Source: Pseudomonas rhizophila | Lineage (GTDB): Bacteria > Pseudomonadota > Gammaproteobacteria > Pseudomonadales > Pseudomonadaceae | NCBI RefSeq assembly: GCF_003033885.1 | Contig: NZ_CP024081.1 | Span: 1,275,898 to 1,339,897, forward strand | Length of the DNA: 64,000 nt | Direction: 5' to 3' | Shown here: positions 8,584 to 18,750 of the stretch, one piece after another | Layout of the letters: every line of letters starts with the position of its first letter | Numbering within the stretch: position 1 is the stretch's first letter | The notes under the pieces: model-generated | What the model saw: only the letters and a program-made list of their open reading frames with translations | Databases searched by the model: none | What the model was told of the DNA's origin: nothing | Translations under genes and position numbers: made by a program

Positions 8584-9420
8584 TCACGCCGCCAGTTTCT
8601 CCATGGCTACCGGCGACCGGTAGTCGTTGTAGCTATGGAGCCTGACGTTGTTGTATCGCATCACATAACGTTGCACATCCACGCGGGCTTCATGCTCCGA
8701 GCTGTAGCCATCGTCTGGCACCCACTCTGATTTCAGGCTCCCAAAGAAACGCTCCATCGGGGCGTTGTCCCAGCACTCACCTTTACGACTCATGCTGTGC
8801 AGGAGTCCATGCTTGCGCATCTCATTCCTGAATTTGTGGCTGGTGTATTGGCAACCTTGGTCAGAATGAAACAGCACCTCTTTTGGACAGCCTCGCAATT
8901 GAACCGCCATTCGCAACGCTTCGCAGGTCAGCGTGGCATCGGAAATCATTGAAAACGACCACCCCACGATCCGGCGAGCAAACAAATCCAACACTGCCGC
9001 GAAATACATCCAGCGCTTACCCACCTTGATGTACGTCACATCTCCACACCACACCTGGTTGATCGCCGTGACATCAAACTTGCGCTTGAGCACATGCGGC
9101 GCTACCAGCGCTTCCACGCCGGAAGATTTGTACTTGTGCCGCCGCCGCTGATGACTGGCAACACCGGCTTCGCGCATCAAACTGCGAGCCAGATGTCGCC
9201 CGACACGATGCCCCTTTGCTTGCAGTTCCTTGGAAAGGGTGCGAGACCCGGCGGATGCTCTGGATTCCTTGTGATGCTCGACCAGCACGGCTTTGAGTTT
9301 CTCCCGCTCAGGCTTCACCTTGCCTTGGCGCTGACGCCAGGCGTAAAAGCTGCTGCGGTTGACCCCAAACGCCCGACAGCAATTGTTAACGCCGTACTGC
9401 TCGTCCAGCTCGTTGATCAA
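8584..9420 (-). CDS. IS3-family transposase OrfB (DDE integrase core)
   Basis: 278 codons from the ATG of MINELDEQYG, but the true product is probably the OrfAB fusion made by -1 frameshifting at AAAAAAG (9462-9468): after the slip the frame reads LKKGQCSPAFGLQRSFSLIN and joins OrfB. It has an HTH_21-type N-terminal part (EKLKAVLVEHHKESRASAGSR), then the rve catalytic core with the DDE triad in WCGDVTYIKV, FHSDQGCQYTS and MERFFGSLKSE. The frame is intact, so the element may still be active. Confidence 0.93.
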   Translation of the reverse strand: MINELDEQYGVNNCCRAFGVNRSSFYAWRQRQGKVKPEREKLKAVLVEHHKESRASAGSRTLSKELQAKGHRVGRHLARSLMREAGVASHQRRRHKYKSSGVEALVAPHVLKRKFDVTAINQVWCGDVTYIKVGKRWMYFAAVLDLFARRIVGWSFSMISDATLTCEALRMAVQLRGCPKEVLFHSDQGCQYTSHKFRNEMRKHGLLHSMSRKGECWDNAPMERFFGSLKSEWVPDDGYSSEHEARVDVQRYVMRYNNVRLHSYNDYRSPVAMEKLAA

Positions 9421-9725
9421 CGAGAATGATCTTTGGAGTCCAAAAGCAGGAGAGCACTGGCCTTTTTTAGGATTTCAATGTCCAGGTCTTTTTGCCTGAG
9501 CAACGCTTTGAGCTGCTGAATCTCTCGCTGATCGGCGGTAATCGCCTTAGCCCCCTCGGGGGTCGAACCCAAGCGCTCTTTGCGAACCTGGTCGACCCAA
9601 CGGCGCAAGGCGGTAGGGCCAATATCCAGGCTGGCACAGACTTCGGGAACGGACTGGCCCTCGTCCAGCACCATGCTGGCAGCCTTGAGCTTGAACTCAC
9701 TGGAATAAGATTTGCGCATATCCAA
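9417..9725 (-). CDS. IS3-family transposase OrfA
   Basis: 102-residue helix-turn-helix protein (Tnp_1 type: SSEFKLKAASMVLDEGQ then VPEVCASLDIGPTALRRWVDQ) with a leucine-zipper-like C-terminal half (REIQQLKALLRQKDLDIEIL) used for multimerisation. It binds the terminal repeats and provides the N-terminus of the OrfAB transposase by frameshifting near its end. It overlaps OrfB by 4 bp. Confidence 0.92.
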   Translation of the reverse strand: MDMRKSYSSEFKLKAASMVLDEGQSVPEVCASLDIGPTALRRWVDQVRKERLGSTPEGAKAITADQREIQQLKALLRQKDLDIEILKKASALLLLDSKDHSR

Positions 9726-9790
9726 ACACCTCAGATTTGGGCGCCATCATAGCGCCCGATTGAAGTGTCCAAAATCATTAGGCCAGTTCA

Positions 9791-9942
9791 GGCTCGCTCC
9801 CACAGGGGAGCGGCGTTGGACACAAAGCAAGCGTTCAGTGGAGATCAATTGTGGGAGCGAGCCTGCTCGCGATGGCGGTGTGTCAGTCAATATCAATGCA
9901 AACTGATCCACCACCCTCAGGAGCAAGCCCACTCCCACACAG
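9791..9942. repeat. broken REP cluster at the IS right end
   Basis: 9791-9804 reads GGCTCGCTCCCACA, the outer half of a REP whose inner half is missing at the IS junction. A complete forward REP (GTGGGAGCGAGCCTGCTCGC) follows at 9851-9870, and a degenerate copy (GAGCAAGCCCACTCCCACA) near 9921-9940. The remaining sequence to acsA (9943-10084) holds no gene. Confidence 0.75.
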
Positions 9943-10084
9943 GAAAAGGCCTGCTGGCAGGGGTTTGCACGTTAGTACCGACATTTTGTAGGGACTTGTT
10001 ACTACCATCGTCGAATGGTTCTATAGGCTCGCCCCGGCTACAACGGGTACATACAAAAACAACTATGTCACCGAGGTAAGAAAG

Positions 10085-12040
10085 ATGAGTGCGGCTTCTC
10101 TGTATCCCGTTCGTCCCGAGGTAGCGGCTAACACGCTGACTGACGAGGCGACCTACAAGGCCATGTACCAGCAGTCGGTGGTCAACCCGGATGGTTTCTG
10201 GCGCGAGCAGGCCAAGCGCCTCGACTGGATCAAGCCTTTCACCACGGTGAAGCAGACGTCCTTCGACGATCACCATGTCGACATCAAGTGGTTTGCCGAT
10301 GGCACCTTGAACGTTTCCTACAACTGCCTCGACCGTCATCTGGCCGAGCGCGGCGATCAGATTGCGATCATCTGGGAGGGCGATGACCCTGCCGAGAGCC
10401 GCAATATCACCTATCGCGAGCTGCATGAAGAAGTCTGCAAGTTCGCCAACGCCCTGCGCGGCCAGGACGTGCATCGCGGCGACGTGGTGACGATCTACAT
10501 GCCGATGATCCCCGAAGCCGTGGTCGCCATGCTGGCCTGCACCCGGATCGGCGCGATTCACTCGGTAGTGTTCGGCGGTTTCTCGCCGGAAGCACTGGCC
10601 GGTCGGATTATCGACTGCAAATCCAAAGTGGTGATCACTGCTGACGAAGGTATTCGTGCAGGCAAGAAGATCCCGCTCAAGGCCAACGTCGATGATGCGT
10701 TGACCAACCCGGAAACCAGCAGCATCCAGAAAGTCATCGTGTGCAAGCGCACGGCTGGCAACATCAAGTGGAACCAGCACCGTGACATCTGGTACGAAGA
10801 CCTGATGAAAGTGGCCGGTACCGTTTGTGCGCCGAAGGAAATGGGCGCTGAAGAGGCGCTGTTCATCCTCTACACCTCCGGTTCCACCGGCAAGCCAAAG
10901 GGCGTGCAGCACACCACCGCCGGCTACCTGCTCTATGCGGCCCTGACCCATGAGCGCGTGTTCGACTACAAGCCGGGCGAAGTCTACTGGTGCACCGCCG
11001 ACGTCGGCTGGGTCACCGGCCACAGCTACATCGTCTACGGCCCGTTGGCCAATGGCGCGACCACGCTGCTGTTCGAAGGCGTGCCGAACTACCCGGACAT
11101 CACCCGTGTGGCTCAGGTCATCGACAAGCACAAGGTCAATATTCTCTACACCGCGCCGACCGCCATCCGCGCGATGATGGCCTCGGGCACCGCCGCCGTC
11201 GAAGGTGCCGATGGCAGCAGCCTGCGCCTGCTGGGTTCGGTGGGTGAGCCGATCAACCCGGAAGCCTGGGACTGGTACTACAAGAATGTCGGCAAGGAAC
11301 GTTGCCCGATCGTCGACACCTGGTGGCAGACCGAAACCGGTGGCGTGCTGATCAGCCCATTGCCGGGTGCCACGGCGTTGAAGCCGGGTTCGGCCACGCG
11401 TCCGTTCTTCGGCGTGGTGCCAGCGTTGGTGGACAACCTTGGCAACCTGGTGGAAGGCGCGGCCGAAGGCAATCTGGTGATCCTCGATTCGTGGCCAGGC
11501 CAGGCGCGCACGCTGTACGGCGACCACGACCGCTTTGTCGACACCTACTTCAAAACCTTCAGCGGCATGTACTTCACCGGCGACGGTGCGCGTCGTGACG
11601 AGGACGGCTACTACTGGATCACCGGTCGGGTGGATGACGTGCTCAACGTGTCCGGCCACCGCATGGGCACGGCCGAGATCGAAAGCGCCATGGTTGCCCA
11701 CCCGAAAGTCGCCGAAGCGGCGGTGGTGGGTGTGCCGCACGACATCAAGGGGCAGGGCATTTATGTCTACGTGACCCTCAATGCCGGCGAAGAAACCAGC
11801 GAGGCCTTGCGTCTGGAACTGAAGAACTGGGTGCGCAAGGAGATCGGTCCGATTGCCTCGCCAGACGTGATCCAGTGGGCCCCGGGCCTGCCGAAGACCC
11901 GTTCCGGCAAGATCATGCGCCGCATCCTGCGCAAGATCGCCACGGCGGAATACGATGGGCTGGGTGATATCTCCACCTTGGCTGATCCGGGTGTGGTGGC
12001 GCATCTGATCGAGACGCACAAGACCATGAACGTCGCCTGA
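10085..12040 (+). CDS. acsA: acetyl-CoA synthetase
   Basis: 651-residue AMP-forming acetate:CoA ligase; converts acetate, ATP and CoA to acetyl-CoA for growth on acetate. The adenylate-forming signature [11 protein letters not shown], the WWQTETGG core, and the C-terminal [17 protein letters not shown], whose lysine is the reversible acetylation site in the family, are all present. Length equals that of the Pseudomonas orthologue. It has its own terminator downstream and a long REP-containing leader region upstream that now carries the IS scar. Regulation by a CrbSR/MxtR-ErdR type system is usual for the family but is not visible here. Confidence 0.98.
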   Translation: MSAASLYPVRPEVAANTLTDEATYKAMYQQSVVNPDGFWREQAKRLDWIKPFTTVKQTSFDDHHVDIKWFADGTLNVSYNCLDRHLAERGDQIAIIWEGDDPAESRNITYRELHEEVCKFANALRGQDVHRGDVVTIYMPMIPEAVVAMLACTRIGAIHSVVFGGFSPEALAGRIIDCKSKVVITADEGIRAGKKIPLKANVDDALTNPETSSIQKVIVCKRTAGNIKWNQHRDIWYEDLMKVAGTVCAPKEMGAEEALFILYTSGSTGKPKGVQHTTAGYLLYAALTHERVFDYKPGEVYWCTADVGWVTGHSYIVYGPLANGATTLLFEGVPNYPDITRVAQVIDKHKVNILYTAPTAIRAMMASGTAAVEGADGSSLRLLGSVGEPINPEAWDWYYKNVGKERCPIVDTWWQTETGGVLISPLPGATALKPGSATRPFFGVVPALVDNLGNLVEGAAEGNLVILDSWPGQARTLYGDHDRFVDTYFKTFSGMYFTGDGARRDEDGYYWITGRVDDVLNVSGHRMGTAEIESAMVAHPKVAEAAVVGVPHDIKGQGIYVYVTLNAGEETSEALRLELKNWVRKEIGPIASPDVIQWAPGLPKTRSGKIMRRILRKIATAEYDGLGDISTLADPGVVAHLIETHKTMNVA

Positions 12041-12062
12041 CGGTAACCCGTAACACCGAAAA

Positions 12063-12094
12063 GCCCCGCCCGGTTTTGCCGAGCGGGGTTTTTT
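12063..12094 (+). terminator. acsA rho-independent terminator
   Basis: Stem CCCCGC (12064-12069) / GCGGGG (12083-12088) followed by six T; starts 23 bp after the acsA stop. Confidence 0.88.
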
Positions 12095-12135
12095 ATGGTC
12101 GCTAACGCCAGGAGAGTTTGACGTGTGGTGCCTTT

Positions 12136-12265
12136 GTGGCGAGGGAGCTTGCTCCCGCTCGGCTGCGCAGCAGTCGTAAACCGGCCAATGCGGTATGACT
12201 GAACGACCGCTGTGCCTGGCTTTGGGGCTGCTGCGCAGCCCAGCGGGAGCAAGCTCCCTCGCCAC
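12136..12265. repeat. REP inverted pair, second sequence class
   Basis: Arms GGCGAGGGAGCTTGCTCCCG and GCGGGAGCAAGCTCCCTCGCC facing each other, with inner GCTGCGCAGCAG / CTGCTGCGCAGC also inverted. Differs from the GAGCCTGCTCGC class. The rest of 12266-12567 shows no gene. Confidence 0.82.
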
Positions 12266-12567
12266 GGGTTCGATGGATGAATAAATATCGGCGTTTAAAG
12301 TAGGAGGGGGCTGAACGTTACCGGTGTTTCGGAATGTGTAACCAAAGGCGCCACAACGGGGCGATGTGAAACGCGAAGCCCCGTTATAGGGCGGTTCCAG
12401 GCGTCTTGGAAAACAAGGCGACACGCTGTGCTTGCCGGATTAGAAGGGTTTGCGAATAATGGGCCCGCAATTTGCAGCATAGATCGGTTTCCTTTCTTTT
12501 GCTCTTGCATGAATTTGCGGGGCTGTCAATGCGCTCAGGTCGCGTTTTCTGTGCTTCTGTAATTTGT

Positions 12568-12583
12568 TGTCGCATTGAAGAAA
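12568..12583 (+). promoter_or_regulatory. ArgR operator upstream of aotJ
   Basis: TGTCGC-N8-AA (TGTCGCATTGAAGAAA), the Pseudomonas ArgR half-site consensus, 168 bp before aotJ. A second weaker TGTCG (12599-12603) follows about 31 bp on, so a tandem operator is plausible. The aot operon is a known ArgR target in P. aeruginosa; binding here is inferred from the motif. Confidence 0.6.
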
Positions 12584-12750
12584 TATCGGCTTCGGGCCTG
12601 TCGTTAGAATGCCGATCACTCGCTCGTCGTGAGCTGCGTTGAATTGACGCACGCTTTCTTAGGACGCAGCACTAAAGTTCGTTCCACCCATTCGCATATT
12701 GGGCTGTTGCTCACTCTGCCGTTTTTGCCCTTTCCCGATGGAGTCCCAAG

Positions 12751-13524
12751 ATGAAGAAACTTGTGCTGCTTGGCGCCCTGGCACTGTCCGTGCTGTCCCT
12801 GTCGACATTCGCCGCAGAAAAGCCCCTGAAAATCGGTATCGAAGCGGCTTACCCTCCGTTCGCCTCGAAGGCCCCGGACGGCAGTATCGTCGGTTTCGAC
12901 TACGACATCGGCAATGCACTGTGCGAAGAGATGAAGGTCAAGTGCGTGTGGGTCGAGCAGGAATTCGACGGCCTGATCCCGGCGCTCAAGGTGCGCAAGA
13001 TCGACGCGATCCTGTCTTCCATGTCCATCACTGAAGATCGCAAGAAGTCTGTTGATTTCACCAACAAGTATTACAACACCCCGGCTCGTCTGGTGATGAA
13101 GGCCGGCACTCAGATCAGCGAGGGCCTGACCGAGCTCAAGGGCAAGAACGTCGGCGTGCAGCGCGGTTCGATCCACGAGCGCTTCGCCCGTGAAGTCCTG
13201 GCCCCGCTGGGTGCCGAGATCAAGCCGTACGGTTCGCAGAATGAAATCTACCTGGACCTGTCCGCCGGCCGTCTCGACGGCACCGTGGCAGACGCTACCC
13301 TGTTGGATGACGGTTTCCTCAAGACCGACGCCGGCAAGGGCTTTGCGTTCGTGGGCCCGGCCTTCAACGACGTCAAATACTTCGGTGACGGCGTAGGCAT
13401 CGCGGTTCGCAAGGGTGATGCCCTCAAGGACAAGATCAACGGCGCGATTGCCGCCATTCGCGAGAACGGCAAATACAAGCAAATCCAGGACAAGTACTTC
13501 GCCTTCGATATCTACGGCCAGTAA
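12751..13524 (+). CDS. aotJ: arginine/ornithine ABC transporter periplasmic binding protein
   Basis: 257-residue SBP family 3 protein with a signal peptide ([22 protein letters not shown], cleavage about residue 22). [22 protein letters not shown] and the [24 protein letters not shown] block are typical of basic-amino-acid receptors (ArgT/HisJ/AotJ). It opens the aotJ-Q-M-P-argR cluster for uptake of arginine and ornithine. An ArgR-type operator lies upstream, and a strong hairpin follows the stop, which would give more receptor than permease. Confidence 0.96.
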   Translation: MKKLVLLGALALSVLSLSTFAAEKPLKIGIEAAYPPFASKAPDGSIVGFDYDIGNALCEEMKVKCVWVEQEFDGLIPALKVRKIDAILSSMSITEDRKKSVDFTNKYYNTPARLVMKAGTQISEGLTELKGKNVGVQRGSIHERFAREVLAPLGAEIKPYGSQNEIYLDLSAGRLDGTVADATLLDDGFLKTDAGKGFAFVGPAFNDVKYFGDGVGIAVRKGDALKDKINGAIAAIRENGKYKQIQDKYFAFDIYGQ

Positions 13525-13545
13525 CAACGTCCCGCCACTCGTGCG

Positions 13546-13589
13546 AAATGGCGCAAGCAACAGGATCTCTGCGGTTTGCGCCATTTTTT
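13546..13589 (+). terminator. hairpin between aotJ and aotQ, probable partial terminator
   Basis: Perfect 11-bp stem AAATGGCGCAA (13546-13556) / TTGCGCCATTT (13576-13586) with a 19-nt loop, running into six T. Placed between receptor and permease genes, it probably terminates part of the transcripts or protects the aotJ mRNA 3' end. Confidence 0.75.
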
Positions 13590-13614
13590 CATCCCACTCT
13601 CGAGGACCTGAATC

Positions 13615-14304
13615 ATGTTGAAAGGCTACGGGGCTGTCATCCTCGATGGCGCATGGTTGACGCTTGAGCTCGCCTTGTCGTCCATGGCCCTGGCCATTGT
13701 CCTGGGGCTGATCGGCGTCGCGTTGCGCCTCTCGCCAGTGCGCTGGCTGGCGTGGCTGGGTGACCTGTATTCCACGGTCATTCGCGGCATTCCCGACCTT
13801 GTGCTGATCCTGCTGATTTTCTATGGCGGCCAGGACCTGCTCAATCGCGTGGCGCCGATGCTCGGTTATGACGATTACATCGACCTGAACCCGCTGGCGG
13901 CCGGCATCGGTACCCTGGGGTTCATCTTCGGTGCGTACCTGTCGGAAACCTTTCGCGGTGCATTCATGGCCATCCCCAAAGGGCAGGCCGAAGCGGGCAT
14001 GGCGTATGGCATGAGTGGGTTCCAGGTGTTTTTCCGGGTGATGGTGCCGCAGATGATTCGCCTGGCGATTCCGGGGTTCACCAACAACTGGCTGGTGTTG
14101 ACCAAGGCCACGGCGCTGATTTCGGTGGTGGGCCTGCAAGACATGATGTTCAAGGCCAAGCAGGCGGCGGATGCCACCCGCGAGCCTTTCACCTTCTTCC
14201 TGGCAGTGGCGGCAATGTACCTGGTGATTACCAGTGTCTCGTTGCTGGCATTGCGTCAACTCGAGAAGCGCTACTCGGTAGGCATAAGGGCGGCTGATCT
14301 ATGA
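13615..14304 (+). CDS. aotQ: arginine/ornithine ABC transporter permease
   Basis: 229-residue inner-membrane permease of the HisM/HisQ type with about five membrane helices. The EAA coupling loop that docks the ATPase is seen at about residues 125-150 (MAIPKGQAEAGMAYGMSG). It overlaps aotM by 4 bp and forms the translocation pore with AotM. Confidence 0.95.
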   Translation: MLKGYGAVILDGAWLTLELALSSMALAIVLGLIGVALRLSPVRWLAWLGDLYSTVIRGIPDLVLILLIFYGGQDLLNRVAPMLGYDDYIDLNPLAAGIGTLGFIFGAYLSETFRGAFMAIPKGQAEAGMAYGMSGFQVFFRVMVPQMIRLAIPGFTNNWLVLTKATALISVVGLQDMMFKAKQAADATREPFTFFLAVAAMYLVITSVSLLALRQLEKRYSVGIRAADL

Positions 14305-14999
14305 TCTTCGACTACAACGTCATCTACGAAGCCTTGCCGCTGTACTTCAGCGGCCTGCTGACCACCTTGAAGCTGCTGGCCCTGTCGCTGTTCTTCGGTC
14401 TGCTGGCGGCGTTGCCCCTGGGGCTGATGCGGGTGTCCAAGCAGCCGGTCATCAACATGACCGCCTGGCTCTATACCTATGTGATTCGCGGCACGCCGAT
14501 GCTGGTGCAGCTGTTTTTGATCTACTACGGATTGGCGCAGTTCGAAGCCGTACGCGAGAGCTTCCTCTGGCCGTGGCTGTCCAGCGCGACCTTCTGTGCC
14601 TGCCTGGCCTTTGCCATCAATACCAGCGCCTACACCGCCGAAATCATCGCCGGCAGCCTGCGCGCCACGCCTAACGGTGAGATCGAGGCGGCCAAGGCCA
14701 TGGGCATGTCACGCTACAAGTTGTATCGCCGGATCCTGCTGCCATCGGCCCTGCGCCGGGCACTGCCGCAGTACAGCAACGAAGTGATCATGATGTTGCA
14801 GACCACCAGCCTGGCCTCCATCGTGACCCTGATCGACATCACCGGTGCCGCGCGCACGGTGAATGCGCAGTACTACTTGCCGTTCGAGGCTTACATCACG
14901 GCCGGCGTTTTCTACCTGTGCCTGACTTTTATCCTGGTGCGCCTGTTCAAGCTGGCCGAGCGCCGCTGGCTGGGTTACCTGGCCCCGCGCAAGCACTGA
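14301..14999 (+). CDS. aotM: arginine/ornithine ABC transporter permease
   Basis: 232-residue HisM-type permease. Membrane helices span most of the protein; the EAA loop is GEIEAAKAMGMSRYKLYRRI. The ATG lies inside the end of aotQ (4-bp overlap), indicating coupled translation. In P. aeruginosa an extra gene, aotO, sits between aotM and aotP; here only 56 bp separate them and aotO is absent. Confidence 0.95.
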   Translation: MIFDYNVIYEALPLYFSGLLTTLKLLALSLFFGLLAALPLGLMRVSKQPVINMTAWLYTYVIRGTPMLVQLFLIYYGLAQFEAVRESFLWPWLSSATFCACLAFAINTSAYTAEIIAGSLRATPNGEIEAAKAMGMSRYKLYRRILLPSALRRALPQYSNEVIMMLQTTSLASIVTLIDITGAARTVNAQYYLPFEAYITAGVFYLCLTFILVRLFKLAERRWLGYLAPRKH

Positions 15000-15055
15000 T
15001 AACGCATCGATCCGATCGACTGCTCAACGACTGACGTTTTGTGAGAACCGACCGC

Positions 15056-15820
15056 ATGTACAAGCTCGAAGTCCAAGACCTGCATAAACGCTATGGCAGT
15101 CACGAGGTGCTCAAGGGTGTGTCCCTCAAGGCCGCCGCCGGCGATGTGATCAGCATCATCGGCTCCAGTGGCTCGGGCAAAAGTACCTTCCTGCGTTGCA
15201 TCAACCTGCTTGAGCAGCCCCATGCCGGCAAGATTCTGCTCAACAACGAAGAGCTGAAACTGGTGGCTGGCAAGGATGGCGCCTTGAAGGCCGCCGACCC
15301 CAAGCAACTGCAGCGCATGCGTTCGCGGCTGTCGATGGTGTTCCAGCATTTCAACCTGTGGTCCCACATGACCGCGCTGGAAAACATCATGGAAGCGCCG
15401 GTGCATGTGCTGGGCGTAGCCAAGGCCGAGGCGCGCGAAAAGGCCGAGCACTACCTGAACAAGGTCGGCGTGGCGCATCGCAAGGACGCCTACCCGGGCC
15501 ATATGTCCGGCGGTGAACAGCAGCGCGTGGCGATTGCCCGGGCGCTGGCGATGGAACCGGAAGTCATGCTGTTCGACGAGCCGACTTCGGCCCTTGATCC
15601 GGAACTGGTGGGCGATGTGCTCAAAGTGATGCAGGCCCTGGCGCTGGAAGGCCGGACCATGGTGGTGGTGACCCACGAAATGGGCTTTGCCCGGGAAGTG
15701 TCGAACCAACTGATCTTCCTGCACAAAGGCATCGTTGAAGAAAGCGGCAACCCGCGCGAAGTGCTGGTCAATCCGCAATCGGAGCGGCTGCAACAATTTC
15801 TTTCGGGCAGCCTCAAGTAA
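15056..15820 (+). CDS. aotP: arginine/ornithine ABC transporter ATP-binding protein
   Basis: 254-residue ABC ATPase. Walker A GSSGSGKST, Q-loop in VFQHFNLWSHM, signature MSGGEQQRVAIARALA, Walker B VMLFDEPTSALDP and H-loop VVTHEMGF are all intact. Start at the ATG of MYKLEVQDL, as in the family; an in-frame GTG 15 bp upstream is less likely. It energises AotQM with AotJ as receptor. Confidence 0.96.
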   Translation: MYKLEVQDLHKRYGSHEVLKGVSLKAAAGDVISIIGSSGSGKSTFLRCINLLEQPHAGKILLNNEELKLVAGKDGALKAADPKQLQRMRSRLSMVFQHFNLWSHMTALENIMEAPVHVLGVAKAEAREKAEHYLNKVGVAHRKDAYPGHMSGGEQQRVAIARALAMEPEVMLFDEPTSALDPELVGDVLKVMQALALEGRTMVVVTHEMGFAREVSNQLIFLHKGIVEESGNPREVLVNPQSERLQQFLSGSLK

Positions 15821-15933
15821 TCGCTCCCGTTACGCACCTGATTCAGGTCATGCTGCGCATCGCGCGCCAGATGGTCTAATTTGGTTGCAGCCGCTTTTGG
15901 CTTTAACACTGTTTTCGCTTCGGATTGCCCACC

Positions 15934-16914
15934 ATGACTGCCCATCGAATTGGTTTCCTGATTTGGCCCAGCACTAAAGCCTTGACGCTGGCGCTGGCCG
16001 AGGAGGCCTTGCGTGTTGCTCAGCGGGTGCATCCGGATGTCGTCTACGAACTGTCGTTTTTGCAGGCCGAGCCGCAGACCGAAGGCGCCTGGCAGCTACC
16101 GGGCGAACCCTGGGCCGGCAAGCTTGAAGGTTTCCAGAAGCTGTTTCTGCTGGCTGACGAACCCCCGACCGCTCTTGCGCCACCCCTGAGCAGCGCACTC
16201 AAACAGCTGGTGCGTGCCGGTTGTGTGATTGGCGGTTTGTCCGCCGGTGTCTACCCGTTGGCCCAACTGGGTCTTCTCGATGGTTTCCGCGCCGCCGTGC
16301 ATTGGCGCTGGCAGGACGACTTTTCCGAGCGTTTCCCCAAGGTCATTGCCACCAGCCATCTGTTTGACTGGGACCGCGATCGCCTGACCGCTTGCGGTGG
16401 CATGTCGGTGCTCGATCTGCTGCTGGCTGTGTTGGCGCGCGATCACGGCGCGGAACTGGCCGGCGCGGTCTCTGAAGAGCTGGTGGTCGAGCGCATCCGC
16501 GAGGGGGGTGAGCGCCAGCGCATCCCGTTGCAGAACCGTCTGGGCTCCAGCCATCCGAAGCTCACCCAGGCCGTGCTGTTGATGGAAGCCAACATCGAAG
16601 AACCGCTGACCACCGACGAAATTGCCCAGCATGTGTGCGTGTCCCGTCGCCAGTTGGAGCGGATTTTCAAGCAATACCTCAATCGCGTGCCGAGCCAGTA
16701 CTACCTGGAACTGCGTCTGAACAAGGCGCGGCAGATGCTGATGCAGACCAGCAAGTCGATCATTCAGATCGGCCTGTCCTGCGGCTTCTCCTCGGGGCCG
16801 CATTTTTCCAGCGCCTATCGCAACTTCTTCGGCGCCACGCCCCGGGAAGACCGCAACCAGCGGCGCAGCAGCAGCCCATTCGAATTGTCATCGGTGCCGT
16901 CCGAACGCGGCTAG
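15934..16914 (+). CDS. argR: arginine-responsive transcriptional regulator (AraC family)
   Basis: 326-residue regulator with an N-terminal DJ-1/PfpI-like class I amidotransferase-type domain (about residues 5-190) and a C-terminal AraC/XylS double helix-turn-helix (about 215-315; DEIAQHVCVSRRQLERIF and SIIQIGLSCGFSSGPHFSSAYR). It differs from the E. coli hexameric ArgR. In pseudomonads it activates aot and aru genes and represses biosynthesis when arginine is present. ATG start chosen; an in-frame TTG lies 9 bp upstream. The ribosome site is weak. Confidence 0.95.
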   Translation: MTAHRIGFLIWPSTKALTLALAEEALRVAQRVHPDVVYELSFLQAEPQTEGAWQLPGEPWAGKLEGFQKLFLLADEPPTALAPPLSSALKQLVRAGCVIGGLSAGVYPLAQLGLLDGFRAAVHWRWQDDFSERFPKVIATSHLFDWDRDRLTACGGMSVLDLLLAVLARDHGAELAGAVSEELVVERIREGGERQRIPLQNRLGSSHPKLTQAVLLMEANIEEPLTTDEIAQHVCVSRRQLERIFKQYLNRVPSQYYLELRLNKARQMLMQTSKSIIQIGLSCGFSSGPHFSSAYRNFFGATPREDRNQRRSSSPFELSSVPSERG

Positions 16915-16953
16915 GGCCGGCGCCTCCTCTGTAAGGGCGGGGGTATGTAACCC

Positions 16954-17084
16954 TGTGGCGAGGGGATTTATCCCCGTTGGGTTGCGAAGCAACCCCAAGA
17001 CAGTCAACCCAATCTATCTGGCACACCGAATTGCCTGCTTTAGGGTTGCTTCGCAACCCAGCGGGGATAAATCCCCTCGCCACA
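16954..17084. repeat. REP inverted pair, third sequence class
   Basis: Arms TGTGGCGAGGGGATTTATCC and GGATAAATCCCCTCGCCACA, with inner GGGTTGCGAAGCAACCC / GGGTTGCTTCGCAACCC. It lies between argR and the aruC promoter region. Confidence 0.83.
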
Positions 17085-17167
17085 AGGTTTTGCATGGCCA
17101 GGGAAATGTAGAAGACAACGCCTAAAATCCCGCGACAACGTTTAAACTGCGCCTTTGCGACGCTATT

Positions 17168-17183
17168 TGTCGCATTGCCATAA
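17168..17183 (+). promoter_or_regulatory. ArgR operator 1 upstream of aruC
   Basis: TGTCGC-N8-AA match (TGTCGCATTGCCATAA), 145 bp before aruC. It forms a tandem with the site at 17219-17234, 51 bp apart (about five helical turns). Confidence 0.62.
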
Positions 17184-17213
17184 ACCCGCTAAAAACGGGG
17201 GTTGGCGCTATAA

Positions 17214-18533
<1,320 letters not shown>

Positions 18534-18559
18534 TTTTTAAAGGCCGGACCTGATCCATT

Positions 18560-18646
18560 GTGGGAGCGAGCCTGCTCGCGATGCAGGCGACTCGATCTGC
18601 CTGATGGGCTGAGGCGATCCTGATCGCGAGCAGGCTCGCTCCCACA
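18560..18646. repeat. REP inverted pair between aruC and aruF
   Basis: GTGGGAGCGAGCCTGCTCGC facing ATCGCGAGCAGGCTCGCTCC. Its place inside the aru gene cluster suggests mRNA stabilisation or partial termination. Confidence 0.88.
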
Positions 18647-18750
18647 GCAAGACCGTTTTACACGTGCGTTGAAGCGCTTGCCGGTCCGGTATTTTTTCTT
18701 TGTGTCGACCAATGGGTCGAACCATTTATTTCAAGTAAAGGAGTGACACC

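Larger units (their letters stand above)
8547..9790 (-). mobile_element. IS3-family insertion sequence (1244 bp)
   Basis: Terminal inverted repeats begin TGAACTGG at 8547 and end CCAGTTCA at 9790; over the outer 26 bp, 21 positions match (both keep TGGACAC at positions 20-26). 5'-TG...CA-3' ends and two overlapping ORFs joined by a slippery A6G are hallmarks of IS3. GGC flanks both ends, compatible with a 3-bp target duplication, but the left flank is cstA coding DNA and the right flank is half a REP palindrome, so the two flanks are not from one simple insertion site. Confidence 0.9.

Noticed and set aside
8544..9793. GGC/GGC as a true target-site duplication of the IS
   Set aside because: Only 3 bp, and the two flanks come from different sequences (cstA coding and a REP), so it cannot be taken as proof of a single insertion.
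9917..12424. 835-codon open frame on the minus strand over acsA
   Set aside because: Antisense shadow of a high-GC gene; acsA on the plus strand has full family motifs, and the antisense product shows no domain and runs through REP and intergenic DNA.
12616..14259. 547-codon minus-strand open frame over aotJ/aotQ
   Set aside because: Crosses an intergenic hairpin and two genuine genes; shadow only.
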